The translations under genes and the position numbers were made by a program. A model generated the notes under the pieces. The model was not told the DNA's origin. It saw only the letters and a list, made by a program, of their open reading frames with translations, and ran no database searches. This document shows positions 45,410-57,400 of a stretch of DNA of 64,000 nt, in pieces; the first letter of the stretch is position 1, and every line of letters begins with the position of its first letter. Source of the DNA: Elymus sibiricus (lineage: Eukaryota; Streptophyta; Magnoliopsida; Poales; Poaceae); contig CM077665.1 in NCBI GenBank assembly GCA_039707655.1, forward strand, positions 310,000,486 to 310,064,485, in the 5' to 3' direction.

Positions 45410-46977
45410 TGCTACTTCTCGAGCATGCGTTGGTTTCCGTGAAGAGGAACGGGTGATGCAGCAAAGTAGATAAGTATTTCCCTCAGTTGTTGAGAACCAA
45501 GGTATCAATCCAGTAGGAGATACAAGCAAGTCCCCAATAGATGTACCTACACAAAGAATCAAACACTTGCACCCAACGCTATAAAGGGGTTGTCAATCCC
45601 TTCACGGTTACTTGCAAGGATGAGATCTGATAGAGATAGATAGATATGATTGCTTGAAAGTAAAGTAAAACAAAAGTAAAAAGATTGCAACAAGATATTT
45701 TTGGTATTTTTGGTTTTAGATCTAAAAGTATAATATGGAAAATAGACCCGGGGGCCATAGGTTTCACTAGAGGCTTCTCTCATGATGGCAAGTATTACGG
45801 TGGGTGAACAAATTACTGTCGAGCAATTGATAGAAAAGCGAATAATTATGAAGATATCCAAGGCAATGATTATGCATATAGGCATCACGTCCGTGTCAAG
45901 TAGACCGAAACGATTCTGCATCTACTACTATTACTCCACACATCGACCGACTCCTGCTTGCATCTAGAGTATTAAGTTCATGAAGAACAGAGTAACGCAT
46001 TAGGTAAGATGACATGATGTAGAGGGATAAACTCAAGCAATATGATGAAAACCCCATCTTTTTATCCTCGATGGCAACAATACAATACGTGCCTCGCTAC
46101 CCCTACTATGTCACTGGGTGAGGACACCGCAAGATTGAACCCAAAACTAAGCACTTCTCCCATTGCAAGAATTACCAATCTAGTTGGCCAAACCAAACCA
46201 ATAACTCGAAGAGACTTGCAAAGATATGAAATCATGCATATAAGAATTCAGAAAAGACTCAAATAATATTCAAAGATAATCTGAACATAAACCCACAATT
46301 CATCGGATCTCGACAAACACACCGCAAAAGAGTATTACATCGGATAGATCTCCATGAAGATCATGAAGAACATGGTATTGAAGAGCAAAGAGAGAGAAGA
46401 AGCCATCTAGCTACTAGCTATGGACCCGAAGGTCTGTGGTGAACTACTCACGCATCATCGGAGGGGCAATGGAGTTGATGTAGATGCCCTCCGTGATCGA
46501 ATCCCCCTCCGACAGATTACCGGAAAAGGCTCCAAGATTGGATCTCACGGGAACCGAGGCTCCTGGCGGTGGAAAAGTGTTTTCGTGGCTCTCTCTGGTA
46601 TCCAGGGAATATTTGTGAATTTATAGGCCGAGAAATAGGGTTGGGGGAGCTGCCGTGGGCCCACAAGCCAGGGGGGCGCGCCCCTGTGGCTTGTGGCCAC
46701 ACGGTGGCTCTCCTGCCTTGGTCTCCAAGCTTGGTAGATGTCTTCTGGTCCAAGAAAAATTATTCCGAAGATTTTATTCCGTTTGGACTCCGTTTAATAT
46801 TCCTTATCTGCAATACTCAAAAACAAGGAAAAAATAGAAACTGGCACTAGGCTCTAGATTAATAGGTTAGTCCCAAAAATAATATAAAATAGCATATTAA
46901 TGCATATAAAACATCCAAAACAGATAATATAATAGCATGGAACAATCAAAAATTATAGATACGTTGGAGACGTATCA
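45410..46977 (-). repeat. 5' LTR of Athila-like copy B
   Basis: 1568 bp, partner of 40146-41732. It lacks one of the two GC-rich GGGCGCGCC blocks (about 46675) and otherwise differs at few positions. Confidence 0.95.
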
Positions 46978-46982
46978 GTACC

Positions 46983-48105
46983 CGAAGGCGGTAGTGTGGG
47001 GCGGACGAGGCAATCAGACCATAATGCTTTATTGCTTTCACTTAGCCGTAGGGGCGCGAGAAAGGAGTGCGGGGGGGCTGATGACTAGCCCCCAGGTGTT
47101 TGTGATGTTCGGAAGAACCGTGGCCAAAGCTTGTATCACATGGTTTGTACTAATACCAAACCCATCGTATGACACGGAATAACCTCTGACGAGATTTAGT
47201 CAAGCTCGGATTCGCAGACCAGTTATTGCATACCATGACAGTCAGTTTTCGGCTTTCTCCGCTGAGGTGCTTGACCTGGCTAGCCGGAAGCACAATCGCA
47301 GCGGTTCTCCCTTTGCCCTTTTAGCGGAACGAGCGGAACATAAAGGGGCAAGCATAGGAGCCGGGCAACCCAACTATCGACCCAAGACATAGTTCGGAAC
47401 CAATGCATATAAAGCGGAATTCCAAGACGCCGAACGCAAAAATCAGTTGTGCTTAAGGCGATTTTCTTTTAGTTCGAGCCTCCGGTCTGTTAGCCGGTTG
47501 CATCGTATAGTATACCAAACAGGTTCGCAAGAAGAGAGGGAAAATAGAGAGTGCGCCAAAAAACAGCGAAACGATCATGCAAGATACATCTGTATTTTAC
47601 TCATCAAATCTTATTATTCGAATTGCCGATACAACTATTTACAGGTATTAAAAATGAAATATAAACCTTATAGGAGGGGTTGTACCAAGGGTCTTCGATA
47701 GGTGACCTGACGTCCTCGATGTGTCCTGTCGCTTGTCCGCTCCCGCGTCTCCCAAGGAGCTGTATACCTTGATGGGTGTAATGTTCGGCGAGCGGACTTT
47801 GGAGAAAAAGTCTGTAGAAGTCGCCGAAATGTGAATGAGCTTTACGCCGTAGCAGGTACTTTATGGTACCTGTAGTGTGTCCGAAGACATGTTGCTGGTG
47901 ATAGTTCGGTCCAGCCGAACACTTACCCTTTGATAATTTTTCCCCACCGCTGCCCATGGAATTTTGAGCGCGAAGTTGTGCCTCCTCGGCACGTACTTTG
48001 CCGGTTCTAGGGCCGTGCGATGGGGGGCGAGTCCCTATTTATGGGGAGAAGAAGGTTCTGGTACTTTGGGTTGAGACCGAGCTCGCTTCCTAGCCTTGGG
48101 TGCCT
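46983..48105 (-). other. Noncoding Tat-2 sequence between copy B and protease remnant
   Basis: About 1.1 kb. In an autonomous Tat element RT would follow the protease here; instead there is only non-conserved sequence. The part next to the protease (about 47950-48100) still reads like the Lys/Arg-rich protease-RT linker with stops. Nothing else recognisable. Confidence 0.6.
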
Positions 48106-48762
48106 TTACGGCAGGAGTCGGCGCTTGCCGATCATCAGTGTAATGGAATTAGGCCACCACGGCCAACGCATGTTCCTCAGTTCGGAGGGAGCGCTCTGTG
48201 TTGCCATTGACAGTAATGACCCCCTGGGGCCGGACATCTTGAGCTTGAGGTATGCGTAGTGCGGGACGGCGTTAAAGCGAGCGAACGCTGTACGGCCGAG
48301 CAGGGCATGATAGCCACTGCGGAAAGGTACGATGTCGAAGATCAAGTCCTCTCTTCGAAAGTTATCGGGCGAGCTGAACACTACTTCCAGGCTTACACAG
48401 CCTGTGCACCGGGCTTCGACGCCTGGGATCACTCCTTTAAAGGTAGTGTTGCTGGGCTTGATCCTTGACGGATCTATGCCCATCTTTTTCACCGTATCTT
48501 AGTAAATCACCATTAGGACTTTAGTGAGGTGATACCCGTCTATGATCGGGTCTAGGACTAGGGCGGCCGAACCCCCATGACGGATACTGGTCGGGTGGTC
48601 GCGTCGATCGAAGGTGATCAGGTATGCCAACCATGGGTTATACTTCGGGGCTACAGGCTCTACGGCGTAGACATCTCGAAGGGCGCGCTTCCTCTCCTTT
48701 TTGGGTATATGGGTGGCGTATATCATGTTTACTGTTTTCACCTCTGGAGGGAATTTCTTTTG
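48106..48762 (-). pseudogene. Tat-2 protease remnant lacking its active site
   Basis: The upstream part (48741-48499) carries AVEPVAPKYNPWLAYLITFDRRDHP and LVLDPIIDGYHLTKVLM. The downstream part (48492-48106) carries KMGIDPSRIKPS, the FDIVPFRSGYHALLGR core and PHYAYLKLKM. Between them, where Tat proteases have the D-G-G-S-S active site (compare 6850-6815 in Tat-1), the sequence reads only a few residues and a TAG near 48500. The catalytic Asp has been deleted, so the domain cannot work. Confidence 0.8.
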
Positions 48763-49880
48763 TCAGCCACCGATCGGACCTCGGGGTTCATCCTCGTCCT
48801 CGCTGCGTGGGCTCTTGCCTTGGTCCTCGGATGCGAGCTTGCCGGCCTGTTTGAAGACCCAATAGTTACGGTTGGTGTGATTGGCGGGCTTCTCTTGAGT
48901 GCCGTGGATCTGGCAAGGCCTCTCCAGGATCTTGTCCAGCGGGGTGGGTCCATCGTGTTTGCCTTTAGGAGGCTTCTTCCGCTGCCCAGGCCGGGAGTTG
49001 CGGAAGCCGGCGTTAACAGCCGTGTCATCGGCATCGCTATTATTGTGCCGGCGCTTTTTCTTGTTGCGCTTCGGTTTCCCGTTTCCATCCCGAACTTCAG
49101 AGGTTCCGGGGTCTTCGGGGTTGTGGCTACGTCTTGCTAGCCAGTTATCCTCGCCCGCGCAAAAGCGGGGAATGAGTGATGTGAGGGCGGACATTGTCCT
49201 TGGTTTGTCCTGGCCGAGCTGACGAGCCAGCCATTCATCCCGAATATTGTGCCTGAAAGAGGCTATTGCTTCGGCGTCCGGGCAGTCCACGATCTGGTTT
49301 TTCTTGGTCAAGAAACGATTCCAAAATAGCCGCGCGGACTCTCCTGGCTTCTGAACGACGTTTCTTAGATCGGAGGAGTCCGGCGGCCGGACATAAGTGC
49401 CCTGGAAGTTAGATCGAAATGCCTCTTCTAGGTCCTCCTAACACCCAATGGAGTTTTCGGGGAGGCTATTTAACCAGTGCCGAGCTGGTCCCTTGAGCTT
49501 CAGGGGTAAGTACTTGATGGCGTGGAGGTCATCTCCTCGCGCCATGTGGATGTGGAGGAGCAATCCTCGATCCATACGGTTGGGTCAGTTGTCCCATCGT
49601 ATTGCTCTATATTTACGGGTTTAAACCCTTCCGGGAACTGATGTCGCATCACCTCGTCCATGAAACACAGTGGGTGGGCGGCGCCTCTGACCCGAGCTAT
49701 GTCGTGCCGGTGATCGGCGTCTGTCCTAGCTCGGTTTCGTTCCCGACCTTAATTGTTGCGGTCGGACCACGGCCGGTACCCTTCCCGTCTATCGGGTGAG
49801 TATCCTCTGGATCCGTAGATGGATCGCGTGCGACCTGCTCTGTAGTCCAGGTCGTGTCGTAGGTCGAACCTGTCATCGGG
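48763..49880 (-). pseudogene. Tat-2 gag
   Basis: The gag domain is recognisable from FPEGFKPVNIEQYDG (near 49630) through HMARGDDLHAIKYLPLKLKGPARHWLNSLP (near 49500) and TYVRPPDSSDL (near 49395) to the 183-residue open part 49311-48763 (DEWLARQLGQDKP, RFCAGEDNWL, then a Lys/Arg-rich tail and a CQIHG...H region in place of a nucleocapsid). Lesions: a frameshift near 49565 and TAG 49440-49438. Better preserved than the protease. A Gag-only element could have been mobilised by proteins from intact relatives. Confidence 0.8.
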
Positions 49881-50052
49881 CTCTAGTGGCTCCTTTCCCC
49901 GTCTACGGGGTATCGTCGGCCTATAGCCGGTGTCGTTAGCCGCCCTGTCTCGTCCTCGAGGAGGGCGGTCTGGCTTGTCGTATGGGGTATATTTGGGAGA
50001 CGGCGTATCAGTGAGCTCGTCATCGAATTGTGGCAGCAGCCTTCTACGTGGA
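49881..50052 (-). other. Upstream part of Tat-2 gag region, cut by Sirevirus insertion
   Basis: Arg/Asp-rich coding-like sequence continuing gag upstream until 50052, where the plus Sirevirus LTR starts. The rest of gag and the 5' LTR would lie beyond the right window edge. Confidence 0.55.
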
Positions 50053-51615
50053 TGTTAGTGCATCTAGTGCCCCTTAGTGATTTTGGTGTATTGAAGACTT
50101 ATAGGTTAAGATACTGATGCGTTTGTAAGTGTACACATGCTCTATAAGTTGCTGAGGAGTTTGATACATTCGGAGATTATCGACACCTAAAAATGTATGT
50201 CTTCAACTGAAGACTTTGGTGAAGACGTTGGTGAAGACTTTGCTGAAGACTTTGGTATTCCCTGAAGACTTTGAAAAAGAAGAAGTTGGTGTGACCTTGA
50301 AAATATGAATGAGGACTATGAAGCGTGAAGACTTTTGTTTTCGTAGTTTCATTTCCTTTCTTTGAGTCATAGGAAACACCGTACTGTTAAAGGGGGCCGA
50401 GGTAATACTTAGGAAAATTTCCAACTGATGCTCAACTCAAAAGCCTCAACCTATCCAATCCTTCGAGTGAAGCCTTTGGAAATCTCTTGCAGTTCAGTCA
50501 AGTTCTTCAGTGACAGAGACGATGATCTTCTTGTCTCTGAGGAAATTGGTCTGACTGAGGAGTTAGGATTTTGCCAGTGCGAATTGCCTACAAGTGAGGA
50601 ATATGATAAGCCTGAGGACTTTCATAGTTCGAAATTCCGACCGTTGCTGTGCTAAGTGCCAGCTGTCCCCAATCATCCTACCCACATAACGGTCATATCA
50701 TTGGGGGCATTTATGTCTTATCATGTCGGGTTGCACCCTGGCTATAAATAGCCACCCCCCACAACCACTAGTTGGTTGGCTGCTCCGAGAGAGAACTGAC
50801 ACTTGTCATTTGAGAGCATCCCATTCCTCGAGGACTTTGAGAGAAAATCATCAGTGAGGAAAAACCCCAAACCAAACCACCAAACCCAAAGTGATTGAGC
50901 ATCACTGAAGAAATTGTTCCTGTGTGGAACCGACGCTTGTTACCTTTGAAGATTGTGTATCTTCCAGACGGTTAGGCCTCATGGTCTAGTGCATCCTGCA
51001 GTCAATTGGGGATCACGAAGTGACCTTGGTCTAGAGCATCCAGCAGTCAATTGTGGATCGCCGGGTGACCAGTTTGTGAGGGTTTTGGAAGTCTACCCTG
51101 AAGACTTACCATGAGTGTTGGGCGAGGTTTGTGTGACCTTAGCTCAAGGAGAATACGGTAAGGACTGTGTGTCCTGGGACTGTGTGTCCTCTGCTTTAAA
51201 TACCAGGCCGCTCCAAACCAGACGTACGACTGTCACAGCAGTTGGAACTGGGTCATCAAATCATTGTCTTCATTGAGCTACCTGGTTCTATTTCCTCAAC
51301 CCTTCCATTTCCTCGTATACTTGTTGATGAAATTGATCGTTACTGTTTGAAGAATTTGACTGAAGACTTTCTCAATTTCCTCACCTCAAATTACCTTGTT
51401 CCTCACCTGTTTATCCTGTATCACGCTACCTGTAATCTGTGCATGCGTTATTTCATCATGATGACTATGCGATCGCTATGCTTCGTATGCACTTGAGTAC
51501 TTATTCCGCTGCTAGTTATTCATCACATTTCAAATTCCTCAAGGTGAAATTCCTCAGTGATGAATTTGTAAAAATCGCCTATTCACCCCCCTCTAGTCGA
51601 TATAATGCACTTTCA
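50053..51615 (+). repeat. 5' LTR of plus Sirevirus element
   Basis: 1563 bp, TGTTAGTGCATC... to ...GCACTTTCA. It includes GAAGAC repeats near 50210-50270 and a TATA box at 50743-50750. Confidence 0.95.
50743..50750 (+). promoter_or_regulatory. TATA box in plus Sirevirus 5' LTR
   Basis: TATAAATA followed by GCCACCC, repeated in the 3' LTR at 63875-63882. The expected promoter for genomic RNA. Confidence 0.7.
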
Positions 51616-51617
51616 AT

Positions 51618-51629
51618 TGGTATCAGAGC
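51618..51629 (+). other. Primer-binding site, plus Sirevirus element
   Basis: TGGTATCAGAGC, complementary to the initiator tRNA-Met 3' end, two bases after the LTR. Confidence 0.95.
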
Positions 51630-51682
51630 AAGGTACTCCCTTGTTCTGTGTGATTTTGGTTTAACCACCTGGAGTTCTAGTT

Positions 51683-54238
51683 ATGTCGACTGCAGGTATG
51701 ATCAAGGTTTCCGCAGGCTGTCCTACCTTCGATGGGACGGACTACCCCTACTAGAAGAACAAGATGCGCATGCATCTTGAGGCTATTGACAACGATCTCT
51801 GGTATGTTGTGGAAAATGGTGTTCCCCGCACATCTCCGACTGTTACTGCTGCTGATGCGAAGAAATTCAAGCAACTCGATTCTCAAGCGAAGAATATCAT
51901 CTGTGGCCATCTGAGCAAAGGTCAGTATGGCAGAGTGAGTGCTTTGGAGACTGCTAAGCTTATCTGGGATAAGCTGTCCAAAGTCAATGAAGGTGTTTCC
52001 ACTCAACGTGACTCCCGTGTTGATGTTCTTCGCAATCTCTTCAATCGCTTCAAAAGACTGGACAATGAAAATGTTCAGCAAACTTTTGATCGTCTCACTG
52101 ATATCTCCAACGAGCTTCAACCTCTGGGTGCCACTGACATCACCGACCATGAGGTGGTGAAGAAACTGCTAAGATCTCTTGATTCCTCATTCGATACTCT
52201 GGCTTTGATGATTCAAGAACGTGGAGACTACAAGTCACTTGATCCTGCTGATATACTTGAGAGACTCAATACTCATGAATTCCAACAAGCTGAGAAGAGA
52301 GACCTCTACGGACCAAGCTATGGAAGATCTCGTGCTCTGAAGGCAAAAGCAATTTCCTCATCCGAAAACGAAGATTCTGATAGCAGCCTTGGTGATCCTG
52401 AAGAACTGAGTCAGGAGCTGGCAATGCTTGTGAGGAAATTCCAGAAGTTCTCAAGGAGAGGCCAATTTGGAAAGTCATCAAAAAGTGGTTTGAGAAAGTC
52501 AGATTCCTCAAGCGACTACAAGAATAGAACTTGTCACAAATGCAAGAAGTCTGGTCACTTTATCTCTGACTGTCCTCTCTGGGAAAAAGAATCAAAGAAG
52601 AAGAAATACAAGGACTACAGTTCTGATGACTCGAAGAAAAAGAAGAAATCTTCTAAGTCCTCAACCTCAAAGTCTTCATCTGCAAAGTCCTCATCGCACA
52701 AGAAGAAAGGTTCTAGAAAAGCTCGGGCTTTCATTGGCAAGGAAATGGACTCTGAAGAAGAATCTGAAGAATATGAAGAAGAGGAAGAATCTGAGGAAGA
52801 GTCTGACTCTGGTGTTGCTAGCCTTGCTCTCGCCACTGCTTTCGTCAGCAAGTCCATCTTCAACGATGAAGAAAATGACCACTCCAACGACTTTGACGTC
52901 AGCAACGATGAATATGCTCCCACTTACTGCTTCATGGCAAAAGGTTCCAAGGTACACAAGCATCACTCTTCTTCTGAATCAAGTGAAGGTGAATCTGATG
53001 AATATGTGAAACCTAGCTATGCCAAACTTGCTAAAATTGCCACTAAGCAACAAAGTGCACTTGAAAAGCTTCAAAAATTGCTAGACAAAAGCGATGATCT
53101 GTTGAATGAGGAAGTGGATCGGACTCAAACTCTGTCTGATGATCTCAAAAGTCTTCAGACAAAGTATGATAACCTTCAGAGTCATCATAATGCTCTCTTA
53201 GTTGACCATGAGAAGCTCTCTTATGAATTTCTTCAAAGAAAGCAAGATCTTGAGAAACTAAGAGTGGCTCATGAGGATCTCCTAAGGGAAAACTATTCCT
53301 TACTGGCTCAACAGATCAGTACCGCTCAGGAAGAATTTGTTCCACCATGTATGAAATGCATCGAACGTGAAACTGCTAATTCTTCACCTGAATGTTCAAA
53401 TGCTTCTATTGCTGCAAATTCTTCAACTATCCCCGTGGTCACAAATTCCTCATCTGAGGATACCACAAGTATCACTGACAAAAATGCAGGGTTGAAGGAA
53501 TTGTATGTGACAGACATGTACAAAAGTCTCAAAGGGCATCAAACCCTTTGCGATGTGCTCAAAAAGCAGATTCTGAACAGGAACCCTAGGAAAGAGGGTA
53601 TTGCATTTGAGAGGAAACTCAATGCTGATGGATCCTACTGGACACCTGAGCAGTACCCCAAAACCTCATGGGTTGCTGCAAAAGGACCTCCTGTGGATCC
53701 ATCCAATTTATCTGGCTTTACTTGTGAAACTTCATATTCCTCTGATGAGTCACTTGACTCCAACTACAAATTCTTCAAAAATCAGAAAGATGAAGTATTT
53801 GCCAGATTTGTTGGAACTAACTGCAGGAACGGTTCACCTATGAGGAAAATCTGGGTTCCTAAGAGCTGCTTGGAAAATCTTCAAGTGAATGTCCTCACGA
53901 CACCACCCATGAAGAAAAGGAACCCCAGATCAAATTCCTCATATGGACCAAAGTCTTCACTTGGACCAAATTCCTCAAATGGTCAAAAGTATCATTCTCA
54001 TGCTAATGCATCTGTTTCGCTGGAAAAATCTAAGAGTTCTGAATATGTGCATTATTCTTCAAATCATTATGTTCATAAGTCCTCGAAGAATTTCTCTACT
54101 TATTCATATGAGTACTCTAACCCTAGTCCTGTGAAACGAAGTGCACTAGCTTCAATGCCTCCCTTCTCATATGGAGCTCGCAGAATGATGAACTCTTTGC
54201 CACCCCTCCAGATGTGGGTGGTGAAGAAATTGAACTAA
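51683..54238 (+). pseudogene. Gag of plus Sirevirus element
   Basis: Start ATG 51683 (same start context as the minus copy); codon 24 is TAG (51752-51754), after which the frame is open from 51764 to the stop at 54236-54238. Domains: copia gag domain (UBN2-like) over the first ~200 residues, with an LLRSLDSSFDTLALMIQE helix; CCHC zinc knuckle C-x2-C-x4-H-x4-C at 52532-52573 (residues ~284-297); Lys/Ser-rich tract; acidic EEESEE tract (52750-52810); coiled coil (about 53030-53330); Ser/Thr-rich tail. At ~850 codons it is long for copia gag, as is typical of Sireviruses. It would form the particle; the early TAG is the only break seen. Confidence 0.9.
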
Positions 54239-54475
54239 TTTCTTATGCAGGGTCAGGTCTCCAGACGAACTTGAACGTCTGATGAATTTGCTGGAGACCT
54301 GAGGAAATGCTTGAAAGGACGCAAGCTAATCATGCAGAAATGAGTTCCTCATTACTCACGTCCTCACACTGCTTTACTTACTATGTTGTGTGATGAAATT
54401 CTGCCTGATGAATTTGATGTCATATTCTTCACTCTGAAGCATATGAGTTCGTAAGTTGTACTAATTCATCTGCAG
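54221..54475 (+). other. Candidate gag-pol intron, plus copy
   Basis: Donor GTGAAG at 54221 lies on a codon boundary of gag; TACTAAT branch-like box and TCTGCAG acceptor end at 54475; protease then opens in frame at 54476. The 255-base length is a multiple of three and removal would fuse gag to pol in frame, skipping the gag stop. The minus copy has the same signals. Confidence 0.45.
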
Positions 54476-57400
54476 GATGAAACTCCAAAAACTACTGAGT
54501 GGGTCCTCGATAGTGGATGCACCAACCACATGACTGGTGACAAGAGTCTATTGATGAATATGCCACTTGCCCCATCTCATCTGAAGCATATCACCTACGC
54601 TGACAAAGGAAAAAGCAAGGTATTGGGTCTAGGTAAGGTTGTAATCTCCAAGGACCGACACATGGACAAGGTGATGCTTGTCAAATCCCTCAGGTTCAAC
54701 CTCATGTCTGTCTCAATGCTTTGTCATCTTGATATGGTTGTCATCTTTGGAAAATATCGTTGTGTTGTCATCATGGAATCTGACCATTCCAAAGTCTTCG
54801 AAGGCTTTAGGAGAGCAGACTTGTATATTGTTGATTTCTCTACAGGTCCTCAGCCTGCCACGTGCCTACTTGCAAAGTCCTCAGAAGGCTGGCTGTGGCA
54901 TCGACGACTTGGACATGCTGGTATGAGGAACTTGCACATGCTCGTGAAGAAAAAGCACGTCATTGGCATTGAAGGTGTCAAATTCCTCAAGGATCACCTC
55001 TGTGGTGCTTGTGAGTCTGGGAAGATGACCAGATCCAAGCATCCCTCGAAGACAATCATGACCACGACTCGACCTTTTGAATTGCTTCAAATGGACCTCT
55101 TTGGCCCCACTCATTATTCCACACTAACAAATGCTTCAAGTTTGTATGGCTTTGTCATTGTTGATGATTACTCTCGTTACACTTGGGTGCATATTATTCT
55201 GTACAAGTCTGAAGTGCAGGATGTCTTCAGACGATTTGCTTCAAGGGCCTCAACAAACTTCGGCGTCAAGATTAAGCATATCAGGAGTGATAACGGGACT
55301 GAGTTCAAGAACACCAATCTTGATGAATATCTTGATGAACTTGGTATTACTCATGAGCTATCTGCCCCATATACTCCTCAGCAGAACGGCGTCGTGGAGC
55401 GCAAGAATAGGACTCTTGTTGAGATGGCTCGCACCATGCTTGATGAATACAAGACTCCTCGTCGCTTCTGGCCTGAGGCAATTGATACAGCATGCCACAT
55501 CATCAACAGGGTATATCTTCACAAATTCCTCAAGAAGACATCATATGAACTCATGACCGGCAAGAAACGCAATGTAAGTTATCTCAAAGTCTTCGGTGCA
55601 AAATGCTGGATAAGAGATCCTCACCACAGTTCTAAATTTGCACCGAAAGCACATGAAGGTTTTATGCTTGGTTATGGAAAGGACTCGCACACCTACAGAG
55701 TCTTCGACACCTACCATCACAAGGTTGTTGAAACTGTAGATGTGCGGTTCGATGAAACTAACGGCTCGCAAAGAGAGCACCTGCCTTCTGTGCTAGATGA
55801 AAAGTCTCCTGAGGAATCCATTAAGTTGAAGGCTACTGAGGATGTAGTACCCACTGAAGAAAATCCTCAACCAACTCAGGAAGTCATTCCAATGAATGAA
55901 GACATTCATGCTGATACACCTGAAGAAAATGGTGCTGAAGAAAATCCTCAGCCACATCAACCTGCTCATCCAAGAGTTGCAAATGAAGTGCAGATTGACA
56001 AAATCATCGACAACATCAATGCACCAGGTCCTCTCACTCTCTCAAGAGCTTCACATCTGACTAACTTTTGTGGGCATTTTGCTTTTGTCTCTATGATAGA
56101 GACCACCAAAGTTGATGAAGCTTTCAAGGAGCCTGAGTGGATTCAAGCTATGCAAGAGGAATTGCATCAATTCAAGCTCAACAATGTGTGGGAACTTGTC
56201 AAGCGGCCAGATCCTCGCAACATAACATCATAGGTACCAAGTGGATCTACCACAACAAGCAAGATGAAAATGGCCTTGTGGTAAGGAATAAGGCTCGTCT
56301 TATAGCTCAAGGCTACACACAGGTTGAAGGAATTGACTTTGATGAAACTTTTGCACCTGTTGCTAGACTTGAAGCTATTCGCATATTGCTTGCTTATGCT
56401 AACCATCATGATATCACTTTATATCAAATGGATGTGAAAAGTGCATTCCTCAATGGTAAGCTTGAGGAAGAAGTATATGTTGCTCAACCCCCAGGTTTTG
56501 AAGATCCTAAGCATCCTGACAAAGTATTCAGACTCAACAAGGCCCTCTATGGCCTCAAGCAGGCCCCTCGGGCGTGGTATGACACTCTGAAGGAATTCCT
56601 CATGAAGAAAGGCTTCAAACCCGGTTCACTCGACCCAACTCTTTTCACCAAATCCTATGACAATGAACTGTTCATATGCCAAATATATGTCGACGATATT
56701 ATCTTTGGCTGTACTGACAAACGTTACAGTGATGAATTTGCCTATATGATGAGTGAAGAATATCAAATGTCTATGATGGGAGAGTTGAAATTCTTCTTAG
56801 GTCTTCAAATTCGTCAGCAAGACAATGGCATCTTCATCTCACAAGAGAAATGCCTCAAGGATGTGCTGAGGAAATTCAACATGCACGAATGCAAAGGCGT
56901 CAAAACTCCAATGCCTTCAAAAAGCCACCTCTGCACTGACGAAAGTGGTAAAGATTTCGATCAGAAGGTATACCGCTCCATGATTGGCTCTTTATTGTAT
57001 CTGTGTGCATCTAGGCCTGATATTATGCTGAGTGTTTGCATGTGTGCCCGATTCCAAGCAACACCGAAGGAATCACACCATAAGGCTGTGAAACATATTC
57101 TTCGATACTTAGCTCACACACCAACGCTTGGATTATGGTATCCCAAGGGCTCAAATCTTCACCTTGTCGGATACTCAGATGTTGACTATGCTGGAGATCG
57201 TGTGGATCGCAAGTCAACCTCAAGCACATGTCATTTCCTCGGACGATCCTTAGTCTGTTGGTCCTCGAAGAACCAGAACTGCGTGTCACTTTCTACTGCT
57301 GAAGCTGAGTACATTGCTGCTGGTTCATGCTGCGCTCAGCTGCTGTGGATGAAGCAAACCCTCAAGGACTATGGCATCAAGGTGAAGAATGTGCCTCTCT

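Larger units (their letters stand above)
40146..46977 (-). mobile_element. Pol-less Athila-like element, copy B
   Basis: 6832 bp between perfect GTACC target duplications (40141-40145 and 46978-46982). LTRs are 40146-41732 (1587 bp) and 45410-46977 (1568 bp); they differ by few substitutions plus a roughly 25-bp indel in a GC-rich palindromic stretch near 41410, so insertion is recent. Minus orientation follows from the PBS beside the right LTR and polypurine tract beside the left. The internal region (3.7 kb) has one unidentified ORF and no gag-pol, so it is non-autonomous. It is closely related to copy A. Confidence 0.95.
35634..50052 (-). mobile_element. Tat-2: pol-less Tat-lineage Ty3/gypsy element, interrupted and right-truncated in window
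   Basis: Minus orientation. The 3' LTR is 35634-36104, then an antisense multi-exon gene (36652-39939), a short 3' region, the nested Athila-like copy B (40146-46977), a noncoding kilobase, a protease remnant and gag up to 50052, where the plus Sirevirus element begins. RT, RNase H and integrase are absent between the protease remnant and the antisense gene, so it is a deletion derivative that keeps gag. LTR start TGTCGGTGTCAAAACCGG is common in Triticeae gypsy families (Fatima-like, from memory). Left target-site candidate is CACGG (35629-35633); the partner is off-window. Confidence 0.85.

Noticed and set aside
48577..49140. 187-residue hydrophobic plus-strand ORF
   Set aside because: Antisense shadow of Tat-2 gag and protease; no conserved partner.
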